Shown: in pieces, positions 45,719-57,042 of the stretch | Layout: each line of letters begins with the position of its first letter | How positions within the stretch are numbered: the stretch's first letter is position 1 | Assembly: GCF_016802725.1 (NCBI RefSeq) | Contig: NC_052666.1 | Location: 10,743,375-10,807,374, forward strand | Reading direction: 5' to 3' | From: Solenopsis invicta | Taxonomy: Eukaryota; Arthropoda; Insecta; Hymenoptera; Formicidae | DNA length: 64,000 bases | Notes under the pieces: generated by a model | Databases searched by the model: none | The model's input: the letters and a program-made list of their open reading frames with translations, nothing else | Told to the model about the DNA's origin: nothing | Translations under genes and position numbers: made by a program

Positions 45719-48121
45719 TAATTAAATTTATTGGTGAATTAATGAGACACTCAGCTTCTGGACACTGCACATTGCCTTTGTCACTTGTGTGGATATATCC
45801 TATACATATAATGTGCCTTACATTACATCTAATTACTCTTGCAGTTGGATTATTATTAAATCCACTACGTTGTCTGAATTTTGAAAATAAATGTTCAACA
45901 GAATCTTGATTACACAATCCTGTCGCAAGTTCGAATGTTTTATTCTCCTTTTTTATATCATTACATGTTCCTAAAAGAGCTTGTACGGTTACAATAAATC
46001 CTTTTAAACATGGAATTTTTGATATTTTTTCAGGTGACATTGACCATCCTGAACACCATGTAATAAATTCTCCTAACAAATTTTCAATATCTGGATTTTT
46101 ATCGGAAAGTAATCGTTTTCCACCAAATTTCATATTATAACTGTATGAATTGCTAGCATCAATGACCTTGTTCATGCGTTCTGTAAAACTTGCCGTCGCT
46201 TCCCATGTATCACTTTGCAATTCTTTTCCCGCTGTTCTCATTACGGCTGTAAATCTATTACTCAATGCTTGGAATGGTCTTTTGGCGTTCATAGATTGAA
46301 ATTTATTGGGATAAAGATGCGCCTCTGTAATGTGTGACAATAAATTCGATCCCCCTTGTACAGCATTATCAATACGCCATGTCTCTTCATAATCATTAAA
46401 AGATGCTATAATTTCTTTATTACAATATAAATATTTGTGTGTTCTTAGCAAACTCATTAAACGTTTCACTAAATGTGGAAAATCAAATGATGAGTAATTT
46501 TTTTTTTTTATGAATGAAATATGGATTATCTGTGCTTATACCAAGTTGATTATAAGCACTTTGATTAGATGATCCTTGATCACATGTTAAAACTCGCACA
46601 TCGGCACTTGTATTGCTCAATCTGTTCAAACATTCTTTTAATAAATATATTATTTCTTCCGCTTTCATGCATTTTCCAGGAAGAGAATACGCCAATGGTT
46701 GACGCCACGGGTTACGCGCGTTAATACTATCCAAACAAAAGACAAAAACACATTTAGCATTTTTGTTTCTTTTTCCTAAAGGCCCAAGATCTACAAGGCC
46801 TTCTACTTGATCTAAATGATGTGAATATTCTTGGTATGATTTTATTGACATCTCGTCCCATTTTAGGGCACATATTCTTTTTTCCGCAAACCAGTCTGCG
46901 AGTTTCTCTTGTAATTTAAAAAAAACAAAATCGTAAAATCCTGGCATAATATTGTATTCTTCGTGCCATCTTCTAATGGCTTCACAAGGGAACGTGCAAC
47001 CTGCTTGTCGTAAGCGACGCAACGCAGAAGCTGAATAATAAAAAAGTTGTTATGCAAGGCTTTTCTCTTCTTGCGTATACGGCGCATTTGGTGTATGAAG
47101 TTGCAATTTTATCATTGCCTGAGCAACAGGATGCAAATTTTGTTTTTTTATCACATTTTGTATAATTTTTTTGTTGCTCTTTTTATTTGTTGTTTTCCTG
47201 GGAACTTTTCGTTTACGCAAACAAGATTTTAAATCTTTTATAACTTTATGCAAACGAGCATTTCTTTCTTTAAAAGATATACTTGTGATTTCTCACTTGC
47301 ATCACATATGTTTATTTTTTTAATTGCTGGTGCTTTGTCACACGCGTCTTTTACTTCCAAAGGTTTTTCATTAATCCAGTCCATTAAATTTTCTTCTTCA
47401 TCCGAAAAAAAAAAATCCATCTTTTTTGCAGGTTGGTACGTTCTAATGTGTCGTTTATGCGGAACATTTATTTCTATGTTACTGTCATTATTAACTTTTT
47501 CTGACACTCTTTCTGTGTCATTGTTTAAATTTACACCTACTTTTGACACTATTTCTGTGTCATTGTTTAAATTTGCATGTATTTGGGCTGGTATTTCTAT
47601 AAACGTTAAATTTTGATTTGTATCTATATTTATTGTTTCTAATTCCTGTTGTAAGCCATTGTATTTTACTGGAACAGCATCACGTTTTAACGTTTTAAAA
47701 TTTTTCTTCCTTGTTGTTCCTGCCTTGAAAGAACTTGGATCAAAATGATCTTCACATAGATCGACACGACGTAATGAGTTGCAGCCCATTTTTCCAAAGT
47801 AGTATTTTCTGAAACAAAATTATGAGACAAAATATTAGTATTGTATAGTCTTACACACACACACGCGCACACGCGCACGCGCACGCACACCCCCCCCCAC
47901 ACACACACACACATACACACGCGCACACACGCACACACACAATTAATGTGCCGCAAAAATTTTAGTAATTTTAAAAATAAGCAAAAAGAGTAAAAAAAAA
48001 AAATACGTGTACCGCATGAAGTAAAACATATATTATTTTTAAAAAATCTGAAAAAATTTGAGGAAAATAATGTTGGAAAGATGTACAAAAAAAGTTAGTC
48101 AATTAATAATTTCACTTTGAC

Positions 48122-48273
48122 CCTTGAACAAAAAAACTGATAAGTATTTCAATAACCTGATAATTATAACAGTAATTAATGATTATTATTCAGTTAATTA
48201 ATAAAATATATTGCATCAGTAACTGATATAATTACTAATTTATTGAAACACTTATCAGTTTTTTTTTTCAAGG
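48122..48273. repeat. 152-bp MITE in the P-element intron
   Basis: Arms of about 45 bases: CCTTGAACAAAAAAACTGAT at the left matches the complement of the right end TTATCAG...TTCAAGG. Confidence 0.75.
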
Positions 48274-48639
48274 AGACAACTAAAAATTGTCAATTATTAC
48301 TTCTTAAACTTTAAAATTTGAATTTACATCTTAAAAGTCTTCAAAAATTTCTAAATACATGCCCTGATTAATAAATCATTAATTTTTTTCATATTCTTTT
48401 TGCAAATCAGAAAAATTTAAAAAAATACAACTAAATAATTATTTTTATTTGCTACAATCACAATAATGAGAATTAAAATTTGATAAAAATTTTTCTATCG
48501 TAGAGTGTTAAAGATAGACGTATGATAAATGTAATGTGACATGGGAGCAAATTTTATATACGAATCCGGCTGTACCCGTTGTACATACTTTAAAAAATTG
48601 GAAAAATAGACCTCTAAAAAAGTATAATAGTTTTATTAA

Positions 48640-48850
48640 TAAAATAGCAACATTCAAAGAAAATTCAAAGAACAGGACAAAGTTATATGGAAATAGACAC
48701 GCAAGTTGGATTTAACTCGTATTATCTCTTTTTAGTCTTTTGTTCGTTCTTCCACGTCTTCGCTCGTTCTTTTTGTCTCTCGCTCGCTCTTTCGCTCTCT
48801 CGTTTGCTCTTTCATTCTCTCACTCGCTCTTACTGTCAGCATCATACCAC
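48640..48850 (+). repeat. pyrimidine-rich low-complexity tract
   Basis: Repeats of CTCGCTCTTT/CTCTCTCGTT type at about 48740-48830 in the P-element intron. No gene. Confidence 0.7.
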
Positions 48851-49066
48851 TCATGTGTCTACTGCTGTTTGCAAACAAATCCCCCCCTTCTCCCGCCTTG
48901 CACATAGCAATTACGAACGCCGAGCAGTTCTATCTTTCTGCATGCTTATGTACTTTTGGCTGGACTAAATCGGCGATTATCAGTAATTATTATTTTATTA
49001 ATTATGGAAAAATGGTAAAGAACTTGTGTGGGCAGTTTGACTTGCTCTATCAGCTGGAAAGATGAT

Positions 49067-49210
49067 CAGGGCACGTATTATGCATTTGTTCGGAATCGAT
49101 TCCGATTGGAATTATTCCTTTTTTTCCTAAATTTCTATTGTGTTTTTTTAGGGAAAACGGAATAATTCCGATTGGAATCCATTTCGAAGAATCCCATAAT
49201 ACGTGCCCTG
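49067..49210. repeat. 144-bp MITE
   Basis: Ends CAGGGCACGTATTATG and CATAATACGTGCCCTG; a second inner inverted pair is GATTCCGATTGGAATTATTCC-like. It lies in the P-element intron, about 70 bases from exon 1. Confidence 0.85.
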
Positions 49211-50055
49211 GTCATTACCAGACATCCTGTACTTTAAACAAACGTCTAATAATTTATATAATAAATATGATAAGAAACTTACCGCTGTTACAAATCCATA
49301 ATTGACATCTAGCATCAGTAATTGCAGGAAATCTAAATAAATGTGTACCCGTTGAATGTCTTCCATTACGACAATTTTTATACATACACTTGTCGTATAC
49401 GGTTTCCACACGATTTTCACTCATTGTTACACTCATTGTTTTTGTTCAAAGAATTATTTACACAAAAAATACTTTAATTGGAGAAATATGAAGAACAAAG
49501 AAAGAAAAGAATACGAATTAGAGATAGAACGTATATTATGAAAAGAATAAGGGTAACAAACGTGATTTATTGCATAAATCAAGAAATGTTACTAAATAAA
49601 TAAAATAAAAAGTATTAAAGAACTTATTGTTGCAACCAAAAACGCGATTTGGTACACAAGTAAAGAACTTTAAAAACACGCTGTCGAAGTACACTGTTTC
49701 ACTATCAAATGCGGACTACACAGAACAATAGCGAGCTTCGTTGTCATGTAACGTTGTCGCGCTGTTTTGTTTTCCGTCTTTTCTAACGCTTATTTTTAAA
49801 CGTTTACGAGAAAGACGAATAGGGTCTTCGACGATTTTTCGTTTTTCATTTTAAATTAAAGTTTTGATAGTAAAAACAACTATTACAATAACAAAAGTAA
49901 TTAAAAATCGTTAAATAATTTTTTTAATAAGTTTGAAAATTGCGATTGATTTAAACGCCCAATTTTTCGCGCGCCTTGATGGCGTCGTCGATGTGACGTC
50001 ATTATTCAGTAAACAGGTTAGATCGAGTAGACAGTTTGTATTGAAAGCATCAAAA

Positions 50056-51836
50056 ATGACTGAAAATGCAGGTTACGTACAAGATCCAGTAAAAAAACGC
50101 AATTACAAGTGGTGCTTTGTTCCCTTATGTAAGAGTACAACCATTTCTACTCCTTTAAAAATTTTTGTATCGGTGCCAAAAGGAGATATTAGGAAGAAAT
50201 GGTTCGAAATAGCAAGACGGAATGATGCTTCATCGATATCGCTTAGCACCAGCTTGTTTTGCTGTCAAGATCATTTCCATGTAAGTTAAACTTTGTGAAT
50301 AGATATATTTAACAAAACGTAATCGTAACATTCCATTATAGTTGCAAGAAGATATAGAAAATTATACGAGAGTGCGACTCGATCCAAATGCATCTGTACG
50401 ACTGAAGAAAGGTGCACTACCTCGGATATTTCACTGTCAACCTGATAGACAACGTGCTCATGTGAAACCGATGCGTCCAGTAGCTCTGAAGCGCCAGAAA
50501 ATAGAAACTTTAAACGAAATCCTACAAACTGAAACAGTAATCGATAGTAGCATGGAATGTGAATCCACAGAACCTATTACAACCGAGTTATTGCATATTG
50601 ACACCAACATTGGTAATTCAAGTAATATTAAAATGATTATTGAGCATATAATTTTCATTGAGTTAAACTATGTATAAATAAGATATTAATCATTCATCCG
50701 CAGATGATTTTTCAACTACTCAACATCAGGTGGCTGCTGTTGAAATTGATTGGAGCAATGATGCAACATCAAAATGCAAGGATGTTGGTATTCAAGTGAA
50801 AATGCGTGACCATAAGACAATGCGTAGCAAGTATGTACAAAACGTGCCAGTGATGCAAGATGCTTCATGTTCGACGAACGAAAAAACTCGTAATATAAGT
50901 CAGCAAAAAACTGAGAATGTAATTACATCATCTGAGTCAACATCGGCCAACACGAATGTGACAAGTACTTTCAATGATACACTGGATGATTGCGATGATG
51001 AATATCTACCATCTGAGGAAACAAGCGAAGAGGTAGTGAAGCAGAATATATTGGAGCAGAGGAGGTTAGCAAGGAATATAAAAATGACGACCATTCAAAA
51101 TAAACCGAAAATGTACTTGGGTATTCCGGACAATGCCTTCTTTTTTATACAGCTTTTAAGCAAAGAAACGGGAATTAGTATAGAGGAAATTTGCTTAACC
51201 GTCACTAAAATTAAATTAAACGATACATTCGCAAGAATTGGAGATGATTTTGGAATCAGTGCTAGTAACGCGAGTGCTGTTTTTAGAAGAACTCTCCCTA
51301 TTGTAGCACATTATTTAAAACAATTAATTGTTTGGCCTTCGGAACAATCCATCAAATCGAATCTGCCTTTGCCATTTCGTGCTCGGTACAGTCATGTACA
51401 ATCTATAATAGATTGTTTAGAAATTGAAATTCAGAAGCCTAGCAGTGCGATTAATCAAAGTGTTACGTGGTCTGAATACAAAAAATGTAACACAATAAAA
51501 TACTTAATATCAATGTCACCGGATGGAACTATTAATTTTATATCAGAAGGTTTTTGTGGGAGGACATCCGATGCTGCGATCGTAGAACTCAGCCAGTATT
51601 TAAATCAGCTACCAGAAAACTGTGCAGTCATGGCTGATCGAGGTTTCAAAAACATTGAACATCTATTACAAAAAAAAGGATGTATTTTAATTCGACCGCC
51701 TAGTGTTTCGAGTAATTCAAAACCGACGAAGGAGGAAGTGATAGAGACTCGGCGTATCGCTAGCTTAAGAATTCATGTAGAAAGAGTTATTAGAAGAATA
51801 AGAGAATTTAACATTTTAAAATCTCATTCATCATGA
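50056..51836 (+). CDS. ISL2EU transposase (THAP + DDE)
   Basis: Three exons: 50056-50280, 50342-50612 and 50704-51836; both introns are GT-AG and the joins keep frame. Residues about 13-75 are a THAP C2CH finger (W-C-F-V-P-L-C, V-S-V-P, W-F-E-I-A-R-R, C-C-Q-D-H-F). A long Ser/Thr/Glu linker follows. The C-terminal half is a DDE_Tnp_4 domain: A-R-I-G-D-D-F-G-I-S, I-I-D-C-L-E-I-E, S-P-D-G-T-I-N-F, C-G-R-T-S-D, M-A-D-R-G-F and H-V-E-R-V-I-R-R. The frame stops at 51834-51836 too early: H-D-T-I-N-I-V-D-D-M-I-I-V, the usual family tail, continues in another frame to about 51914. One small indel near 51828 thus costs about 27 residues. The start at 50056 puts the finger near the N-terminus. Confidence 0.88.
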
Positions 51837-51971
51837 TACAATAAACATCGTAGATGATATGATTATTGTGACTGCAGGTTTAATTAATATTCAGTTACCA
51901 CTTATAGCACAATAAATATTGAAAATATTTACACGTTTATTAATTTTTTATAATAACCCTTCGCTTACATT

Positions 51972-53561
51972 CTACTTTGCTACTCCATTGAGAAGCAACG
52001 GAAAAACATTTTGTTTCCAAAAAATCATGGCATTATTTATCATTTCCATTACGAATTGTTCGTCATAATTAACACAAATTACTATAATGCTTTGTGAAGT
52101 TTCAAAATCATGTTTCGCCATACAAAAATAACCTATTTTCACGTTTTGCATAAACATCTGCAACTGAATTTGAGCAAAATATTTATTACCTATCCGATTC
52201 TCTTTCGTGATATACCTCTCCTCAGATTTTAAACTAAACGGACATTTTATTTCAACAACAAAATTTTCGGCTACTGCATCAGGAGAAGCACCGATGACAG
52301 GAAAATTTGGATTTAACAGTAATCCACTACGGTGTAATGTAATTTGAAGATTTTCCTCCAATATCTTCACTACTTCTTGTTCCAAGCGTCTGCCTCGTTC
52401 CATGGCATCAGTATCTCTTATTTTGAATGCACCAATTATTTGCTCAGCTAATGATCCTTGTGGTGTCTTGCAATGCACTATTTCGTATATCCGAGATGCA
52501 GTTATTCTTCCGTATCTTAATTCCTTCCATAATGTGGATTCACTTTGATGAATGGTATCCTTTGCAACTTTTTTGCATGATTCTATATCTATTTCGGAGC
52601 TTGCAAAGTTCAAAAAACTATCGGCATCTTTACATGTAGAAGTATTATAAAATTTTAACATTAATGAGTGCATCGATAAATCTGTATGAGATTTTACATG
52701 GACAAAATGCCTTGACAGTTGGCAGTCAAAATTTCTTTTTTCCATTTCTTGCAATACAGTCTGTAAGAAGCCAGTACTGTTTGGAAGAACTGGAGTTTGT
52801 TTCGATGGTAGCAAATCTTTTGCTTTCATGCTTCTTACATTAGCTCCAACTTGTGCCAATCGAGGTTTCTTCCAATAGCAGACCGTCGCTGTCGGTTCAG
52901 GCTCTTCGCTTCGACGGTGAACCCACATAAGGAAAGCGATGGCATGCTTACAACCACCTTAAATCACATAGAATTGCACAGTTAATATACACAATTAACG
53001 TTTTCTTTACTGCGTTAATTAGAATTACCTTCTGAAACTGCGCAATCTTCGCACCTAATATATTCGACTCTCTCAGTTTCCTCGTTGACTAGCATCGATA
53101 CAGTATACGCCTTATTGTTCACTCTGTGCTCAGGACAAACCTTTCCTCTGATATGGCATAAGCTCTTTTCCCGTCTCAATTCCATATATCCAACTGCTGG
53201 ATCGCCGTAGTTTTCACCTTTCAGCTCTACCAAAGTGTACATCGACAAAATGACAAGAGTGTATTAAAGGTTATGTCATGAATATATTATATATAATACT
53301 CAAATTACTTTGATATACCGTTAATAATACTTTGATATATCGTTTCATACTGTATCTTGTATCTGTCTATAAATTTTACTATTTATTTCCTGTTATTACA
53401 AGTTTTTAAAAATATACTTACTTCTTAGCTTTTACACCACGAGTTTCTGCGATATTAAACACATCACTTTCAGCAAAAAAATCGGAAACCATTAATACTG
53501 TTACTTTGGGTAAGTTATCCGATTGCGCTTTAACAAATCCAGTGTTATTTTTTTGCCACAT
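51972..53561 (-). CDS. ISL2EU YqaJ-type nuclease with SWIM finger
   Basis: Minus strand, three exons: about 53561-53422, about 53226-53029 and 52957-51972. The last junction is clean (E-G then G-C-K-H-A-I-A-F-L). The N-terminal part holds a SWIM-type finger, C-E-D-C across the intron to C-K-H. The rest is a YqaJ recombinase-type nuclease: E-L-R-Y-G-R-I-T-A-S, A-M-E-R-G-R-R-L-E, G-A-S-P-D-A and V-E-I-K-C-P-F, the PD-(D/E)XK pattern, then Q-I-Q-L-Q-M-F-M. No stop interrupts the main exon. The phase of the first intron does not fit simply. It converges with the transposase, 135 bases apart, as in other ISL2EU elements. Confidence 0.85.
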
Positions 53562-54760
53562 TGCAACAAAACAATGGGTAAATACGTAAATACATAAAAT
53601 ACCGTACAGCAAAAGTTTGAAATTACTGAATAATGACAGTCACACGCGGTCTCAACCAATCACAGCGCGTTTTATCCCCTCTCTTTTGTAAGCAATTTTA
53701 ATAATTTATATTAAAAAATTACATTGTTAATATCGTTCTAAAGTTGTTCCATTCAATTTGAACAAATATAAGGTTCATGAAAATAATTTTTTTAAATAAC
53801 TTATTTTTTACAAATTGGACCCTATTGAATCAATAAGATTCATCGTATCATTAGTTATATTTAAATTTAAAAAAAATACAGCTTAAATAGGCAGCTTTTT
53901 TTATATTTAGGAAGTCTTAAGAAATTATATATGTACATAAATTTTCTATACATATTATTGTAACGCTGGTACTTTCTCGGTGTCGGTTACGGGATTTTAA
54001 GTTCAGGATCGGATGCTCGGATGTGCTCGCCGGATGTCCGGGTTCGTGTCGAAATGATAACGCCGTATTTTGGTAGTAAAAATGAAAGAGGTCAAATATA
54101 TTTAGCTATACTTTAGTACAAAATGAAATTATACAGTTCCGATATCGTTATCGGATAATACTGAGCTCCTTGTACAACATTACGGCCCTCAATTGCGCGG
54201 TCGTCGGCCCGCGGGAAATCAAGAGAACGATCACGTGGTAGTCGAATAGTGTCGCGGCACTTAACTGCGCGGTCGTCGGCCCGCGTGAATTTAAGAGAAC
54301 AGTCGCAACGTATTTGCGCGGTACTTAATATCTAAACGGAAAGGACTTTAACAATTCGGAAACGGACGGACAGTGACTAGGCGCTTTGCGCGCGGAAGTA
54401 GCAAGCGGGGTTGCTCGGTTTAACAACATAGATCTATATACATAGTTCGCGGCGGAACGTGCGATGTCGGACTCGCGGTTATCGCAATGTAACGACTCGA
54501 ATGAGTCGTGTGATCTACGGACGGCTTCGGTTTACGCTCTATGCGTACGGTATCCGTTTGTTAGAGTGGCCGCGCGGCGGTCCACTCTAATGCCGTGCTC
54601 GGGGCCCGATTGGCCCGTGCGGTTGACCGGTTACGGTCTCGGTACTCGACGCCCTCGCGCTATGCGCGGGCTGTCGACGGGGTCGGCCGGTTCGGCCTCA
54701 TCTCGCGGGGTTAGCCCGGGAGGTACGGTGGCGGACACTGGAACGGTGTCGGCGCGGACG

Positions 54761-55170
54761 GTCCCCGAGAATTCCCGGGGACACTCGGAACGGTCTGGTC
54801 GGAGTGGCCGGACGACGAGAATGCCCGTTGTCCGGCTGTACGGAAACGGAATTGCCGTGCGGGGAGAATACCCGCCGTACGGCGCAACGGATTCGGATCG
54901 GATTTAGCCGGACGTACGGGAATGCCCGTCGTCCGGCCGGACGGTCCGGATTGGCCGCGTGACAAGAATGCCCGTCACACGGCTGATCGGATTGGATGGC
55001 CTGCGCGACGAGAATGCCCGTCGCGCGGCTGAGCGGATCGGATTGGCCGAGCATACCCGGCCTCGGGGACGACGGTTTTACCCGTCGCGGGAAGGTTGGA
55101 ACGAGAATGCCCGTTCCCGAGGAGGTGCTCGAGAATCCCCGAGCTAGGAGGCGCCGAGTATGCCCAGCGC
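54761..55170. repeat. array of eleven hairpins with a shared loop
   Basis: Plus-strand loops (8 nt) and spans: AGAATTCC 54761-54782; AGAATGCC 54807-54836; AGAATACC 54854-54883; GGAATGCC 54907-54937; AGAATGCC 54954-54983; AGAATGCC 55001-55028; AGCATACC 55045-55062; GTTTTACC 55070-55087; AGAATGCC 55098-55117; AGAATCCC 55127-55144; AGTATGCC 55151-55170. The stems differ in sequence but pair, for instance GCGCGACG/CGTCGCGC, GGAACG/CGTTCC and GTCCCCG/CGGGGAC. The first seven start 44-53 bases apart, the last ones 24-29. Blocks like CGGATCGGATTGG recur between the early ones. Confidence 0.85.
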
Positions 55171-55230
55171 TGGAGATGATCCGATGAGATCGGATGTTCG
55201 GACGGATCTGTTTCACGTTGCCCACTGCCG

Positions 55231-55266
55231 GCTTATATATCGTTCCGCGCGGCTGGACGGACCAAT
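55231..55266 (-). promoter_or_regulatory. predicted LTR promoter
   Basis: Minus strand ATTGG, then about 22 bases on ATATATAAGC. Transcription would then run leftward into the hairpin array. Confidence 0.5.
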
Positions 55267-55474
55267 CAGCGCGCGCGGACGGGCCGGCTAGAGTGGGAGT
55301 GCTTTCGGAACGCGGCGTAGCGCGTCGGTCGCGCGCGGTAGCATGCGGTGGTCTTACGTAAGCCGATTGTACGCGCGTGGATCTTACGTAAGATACACGT
55401 GCTCGGCTGCGGTGCGTTCGACGGTTGGTCGGTCCGGAGTGGCGGCACGGTGGAGGGGCGTATTGTTACATTAT

Positions 55475-56275
55475 GATACTTATAAGTTTATTATAATTTA
55501 TCGAATTTTTGAATGATAATGTTATAACAAATTGTATTTAAAGCAATGCTGGAAAAGAGACAAATGTTCAATAATCATACACACAATGTTATGTCTTACT
55601 AATACTAATAAATGTACAAGATCATGTTTCTTCTTAATATTTATAATAAATACAATTTACCAGATTTTTTATATCAATTGAAACACTTCAAAAGTAGTGA
55701 AAAATTCTTCATCTTCAAATTTTTCATATGTAATTTTATGAAATATTCTAACAATAAGGACACCTTAGGCTTGGTTTCTATGGATTTTAATAATATTGTT
55801 TGTGTGCATAATTACTAAATATAAATTTTTATCAAGCAAAGGGAGAAAACGTAATGCTTAAGTGTTTTTCAAGAAAATAAAAATAAATAAATAAAAAATA
55901 ATAAAAGTAAGTTTAAATAAAAATTTTAACAAGTACCTAAACAAATGTGAAAAAACTTTTCACCATAGTTACAAAATTCTTCTCAAAATTTTTTATATAA
56001 TTTGTCACACTTTTTATGTAAATTTCCAAATTTTTCATTTCTACATTATTTTAAAACTTTATAAAATTTTACAAATCTTTTTATATACAAATCTTAAAAT
56101 ATTTTTCAATTTACATCTAAAAAATTTCTGAGAAAAGATATATATTTTAATATTATTAAAAAGGATTCTAATTTATTTAAAAATTCTGTAAAAAATTTTC
56201 ACGATGCAGGATATTCTTCAATATATACATAAAATCAAAAATCGTATACAAATTATGATTATTATAAATATACAA
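55475..56275. other. AT-rich, nothing seen
   Basis: Short random ORFs only. Confidence 0.6.
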
Positions 56276-56282
56276 CGGCTAT

Positions 56283-56875
56283 GTGTACCAACGATGTACA
56301 CATGTTTTTCTACAAAAAAAGCATTCACAATCTATCGATCGAATCGGTCCGTACGTGGTTAAAAAGCGACAACACTACAAGACGACGCGAGCGCTCTATT
56401 ATTCCGATCATTCAATGTTCGACTGTGGTTCAACGGTCGAGGCAGGACGCAGGACGAACACCGCAGATCTAGTAAGTGTATCTATATACTTATAAAAATA
56501 TATAAAAAACATGTTATTACAGTAAAACATTGTTAATTATATTGTACAAATTTTATTTTTTTAGTACAAAAAACATCGGTGACGACGACGACGACGACGA
56601 CGGCAGCGACGACGACGACAACGACATCGTCTGAGGCAGCGATGACGGCGATGACGACGATGACGACGTCGTCTGAAGCGGCGATGACGACGACGACGTC
56701 AACTGCGGCGATAATGACGACGACAACAACGTCGAGTACAGCGGCGGTAACGACGATGATGTCATCTGCAGCGGCAGCGACGACGTCGACAGCGACGGCG
56801 ATGGCAGGCGATACGGCGACGATGTCGACGGCAGCAGCGGTGCTATCGACCACAAATAATTTAATAACTATAAAT
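56283..56875 (+). other. exon-like low-complexity locus, paralogue of 42 kb
   Basis: 56565-56875 is bounded by a TTTTTTTAG acceptor and an AAAT/GTAAGT donor and consists of GAC/ATG-ACG-like repeats; one frame is open and Thr/Ala-rich, ending T-N-N-L-I-T-I-N at the donor. The ORF before it (from 56283) ends with T-A-D-L at a GTAAGT. Both T-A-D-L and the donor region with ATATGCGGTTACAG recur in the minus-strand candidate at 42.2-42.7 kb. Phases do not give a convincing full gene. Confidence 0.35.
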
Positions 56876-57042
56876 GTAAGTGTTTATTAAATATAAAACT
56901 AAACATGTTTTTATATGCGGTTACAGGCTGGTTTTCATATTCTATTCTTATTTCAAGATCATCTTAAGTAATAGCTTAAGATGCTAATACAGTTTTCTGA
57001 TGAGTTAATGACATCTTAAGATAATGCTTAAAACGATCTTAA

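Larger units (their letters stand above)
43940..49436 (-). pseudogene. P-element transposase, THAP9-like, interrupted
   Basis: Exon 1, 49436-49283, encodes a THAP finger start: C-M-Y-K-N-C, H-L-F-R-F-P, C-Q-L-W. It ends at a GTAAGT donor. Exon 2 starts at about 47808 and completes the finger with L-C-E-D-H-F-D-P-S-S-F, in another frame because an A-run seems one base short. The body, to 45730, has A-L-K-W-D-E-M-S-I-K, L-T-C-D-Q-G-S-S-N and T-E-A-H-L-Y, P-element family blocks. It is frameshifted at a T-run near 46500. A mariner lies at 44546-45718. The end, 44540-43940, has I-A-Y-F-A-G-Y-V-A-R-K and C-D-N-C-C with three stops. The intron 47809-49282 holds two MITEs. I did not find the element's terminal repeats. 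Confidence 0.88.
49640..53700 (+). mobile_element. ISL2EU DNA transposon, approximate limits
   Basis: Defined by the convergent transposase and nuclease genes. I could not recognise terminal inverted repeats; the limits are guesses from the gene positions and the start of unrelated AT-rich sequence. Confidence 0.6.
53959..55470 (-). repeat. solo LTR, 1.5 kb
   Basis: Begins TGTAACGCTGG and ends TATTGTTACA. The 4-base duplication TTAT lies at 53955-53958 and 55471-55474. It is very GC-rich against AT-rich flanks, with no internal coding region and no second LTR nearby. The minus strand is taken as sense because an ATTGG (55262-55266) precedes ATATATAAG (55231-55240) there. It carries the hairpin array at 54761-55170. 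Confidence 0.85.

Noticed and set aside
51972..53561. A host nuclease gene of the YqaJ type
   Set aside because: It lies convergent and adjacent to an ISL2EU transposase, the known arrangement within that transposon.
54761..55170. Regularly spaced repeats resembling a CRISPR array
   Set aside because: The regular unit is a loop and the variable parts are its complementary stems; the surroundings are eukaryotic with a solo LTR.
54464..55225. Pro/Arg/Gly-rich ORFs on both strands of the solo LTR
   Set aside because: Produced by high GC content and the hairpin array; no domain, and opposite frames are equally open.
56579..56890. A mucin-like Thr/Ala-rich secreted protein
   Set aside because: The frame reads a degenerate trinucleotide repeat, has no signal peptide and its exon phases do not fit.
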